5,626 nucleotides of DNA from an uncultured Opitutia bacterium (GTDB lineage Bacteria > Verrucomicrobiota > Verrucomicrobiae > Opitutales > MB11C04), in NCBI GenBank assembly GCA_913048545.1, contig CAJWWH010000107.1:1-5626 (forward strand), given 5' to 3'. How positions within the stretch are numbered: the first letter of the stretch is position 1; each line of letters starts with the position of its first letter. Shown piece by piece: positions 5,522 to 5,626 of this stretch. The translations under genes and the position numbers were made by a program. The notes beneath the pieces were generated by a model. That model saw only the letters and a program-made list of their open reading frames with translations, searched no databases and was not told where the DNA came from.

Positions 5522-5626
5522 ATGAAAAGGAATACTCAGCAGGGAAATCTTATCCTGAAAGTTATTAAGTCAGCTAACCGACCTCTTACCCCGCTTGAAA
5601 TTCATCAGAGAGCCTCGTCCAGCAGT
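5522..5626 (+). CDS. Probable Fur-family (Fur/PerR/Zur) transcriptional regulator, first 35 codons
   Basis: The frame from ATG 5522 stays open to the window edge and encodes MKRNTQQGNLILKVIKSANR followed by PLTPLEIHQRASSSS. This matches the start of the Fur-family winged helix: an R-x-T-x-Q opening, an I-L-x-V-I helix, then PLTP-x-EI-x-x-x-A before the recognition helix. Fur proteins are dimeric metal- or peroxide-sensing repressors. The metal sites and the TVYR recognition motif lie outside the window, so the subtype cannot be told. The start is not preceded by a Shine-Dalgarno, and the frame is also open upstream into the end of def, so a non-ATG start slightly upstream is possible. Only 35 residues support this call. 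Confidence 0.65.
   Translation, partial: MKRNTQQGNLILKVIKSANRPLTPLEIHQRASSSS

Overview
The window reads as part of a Gram-negative bacterial chromosome of moderate to low GC. The best taxonomic guess is the PVC group, probably Verrucomicrobiota (Opitutae-like). This rests on the look of the peptide deformylase (a long insert before the EGCLS motif and a DGLLAR..QHEVDHLNG ending) and on the style of the single-TM coiled-coil protein. It comes from memory of these families, not from a search, so treat it as tentative. No gene start has a strong, well-spaced Shine-Dalgarno sequence.

Layout: three genes run leftward from a divergent intergenic region at 4799-4919. They are (1) a 761-aa membrane protein (2513-4798), (2) a protein of about 564 aa with one N-terminal TM and a long coiled coil (844-2538), whose start overlaps the end of the first gene, and (3) after an 81-nt gap, the first 254 codons of a PglB/STT3-type oligosaccharyltransferase (1-762, cut by the window edge). 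Two genes run rightward: a complete peptide deformylase (4920-5495) and, 26 nt later, the first 35 codons of a probable Fur-family regulator (5522 onward, cut by the edge). There are no RNA genes, mobile elements or CRISPR arrays. No gene-free stretch exceeds 121 nt.

The most interesting reading concerns the leftward cluster. The last two TM helices of the 761-aa protein carry an IGLGGTV...AYTSTLFG pattern that resembles the TolQ/ExbB/MotA proton channel. The overlapping downstream gene has the layout of the partner subunit (MotB/TolR/ExbD): a short cytoplasmic N-terminus, one TM with an embedded Asp (CDFLLLS), then a large periplasmic part. That periplasmic part holds an E/K-rich coiled coil, an array of VG-heptads, and a C-terminal domain resembling a trypsin-like protease without its serine. 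The 761-aa protein also has a predicted periplasmic domain of about 515 residues that I do not recognise. The two may form an undescribed ion-driven envelope machine.

The adjacent PglB homologue could link the pair to N-glycosylation. The 761-aa protein carries two acidic bacterial-type sequons (D-Q-N-A-S and E-Q-N-L-T) in regions predicted to be periplasmic. This functional link is inference.
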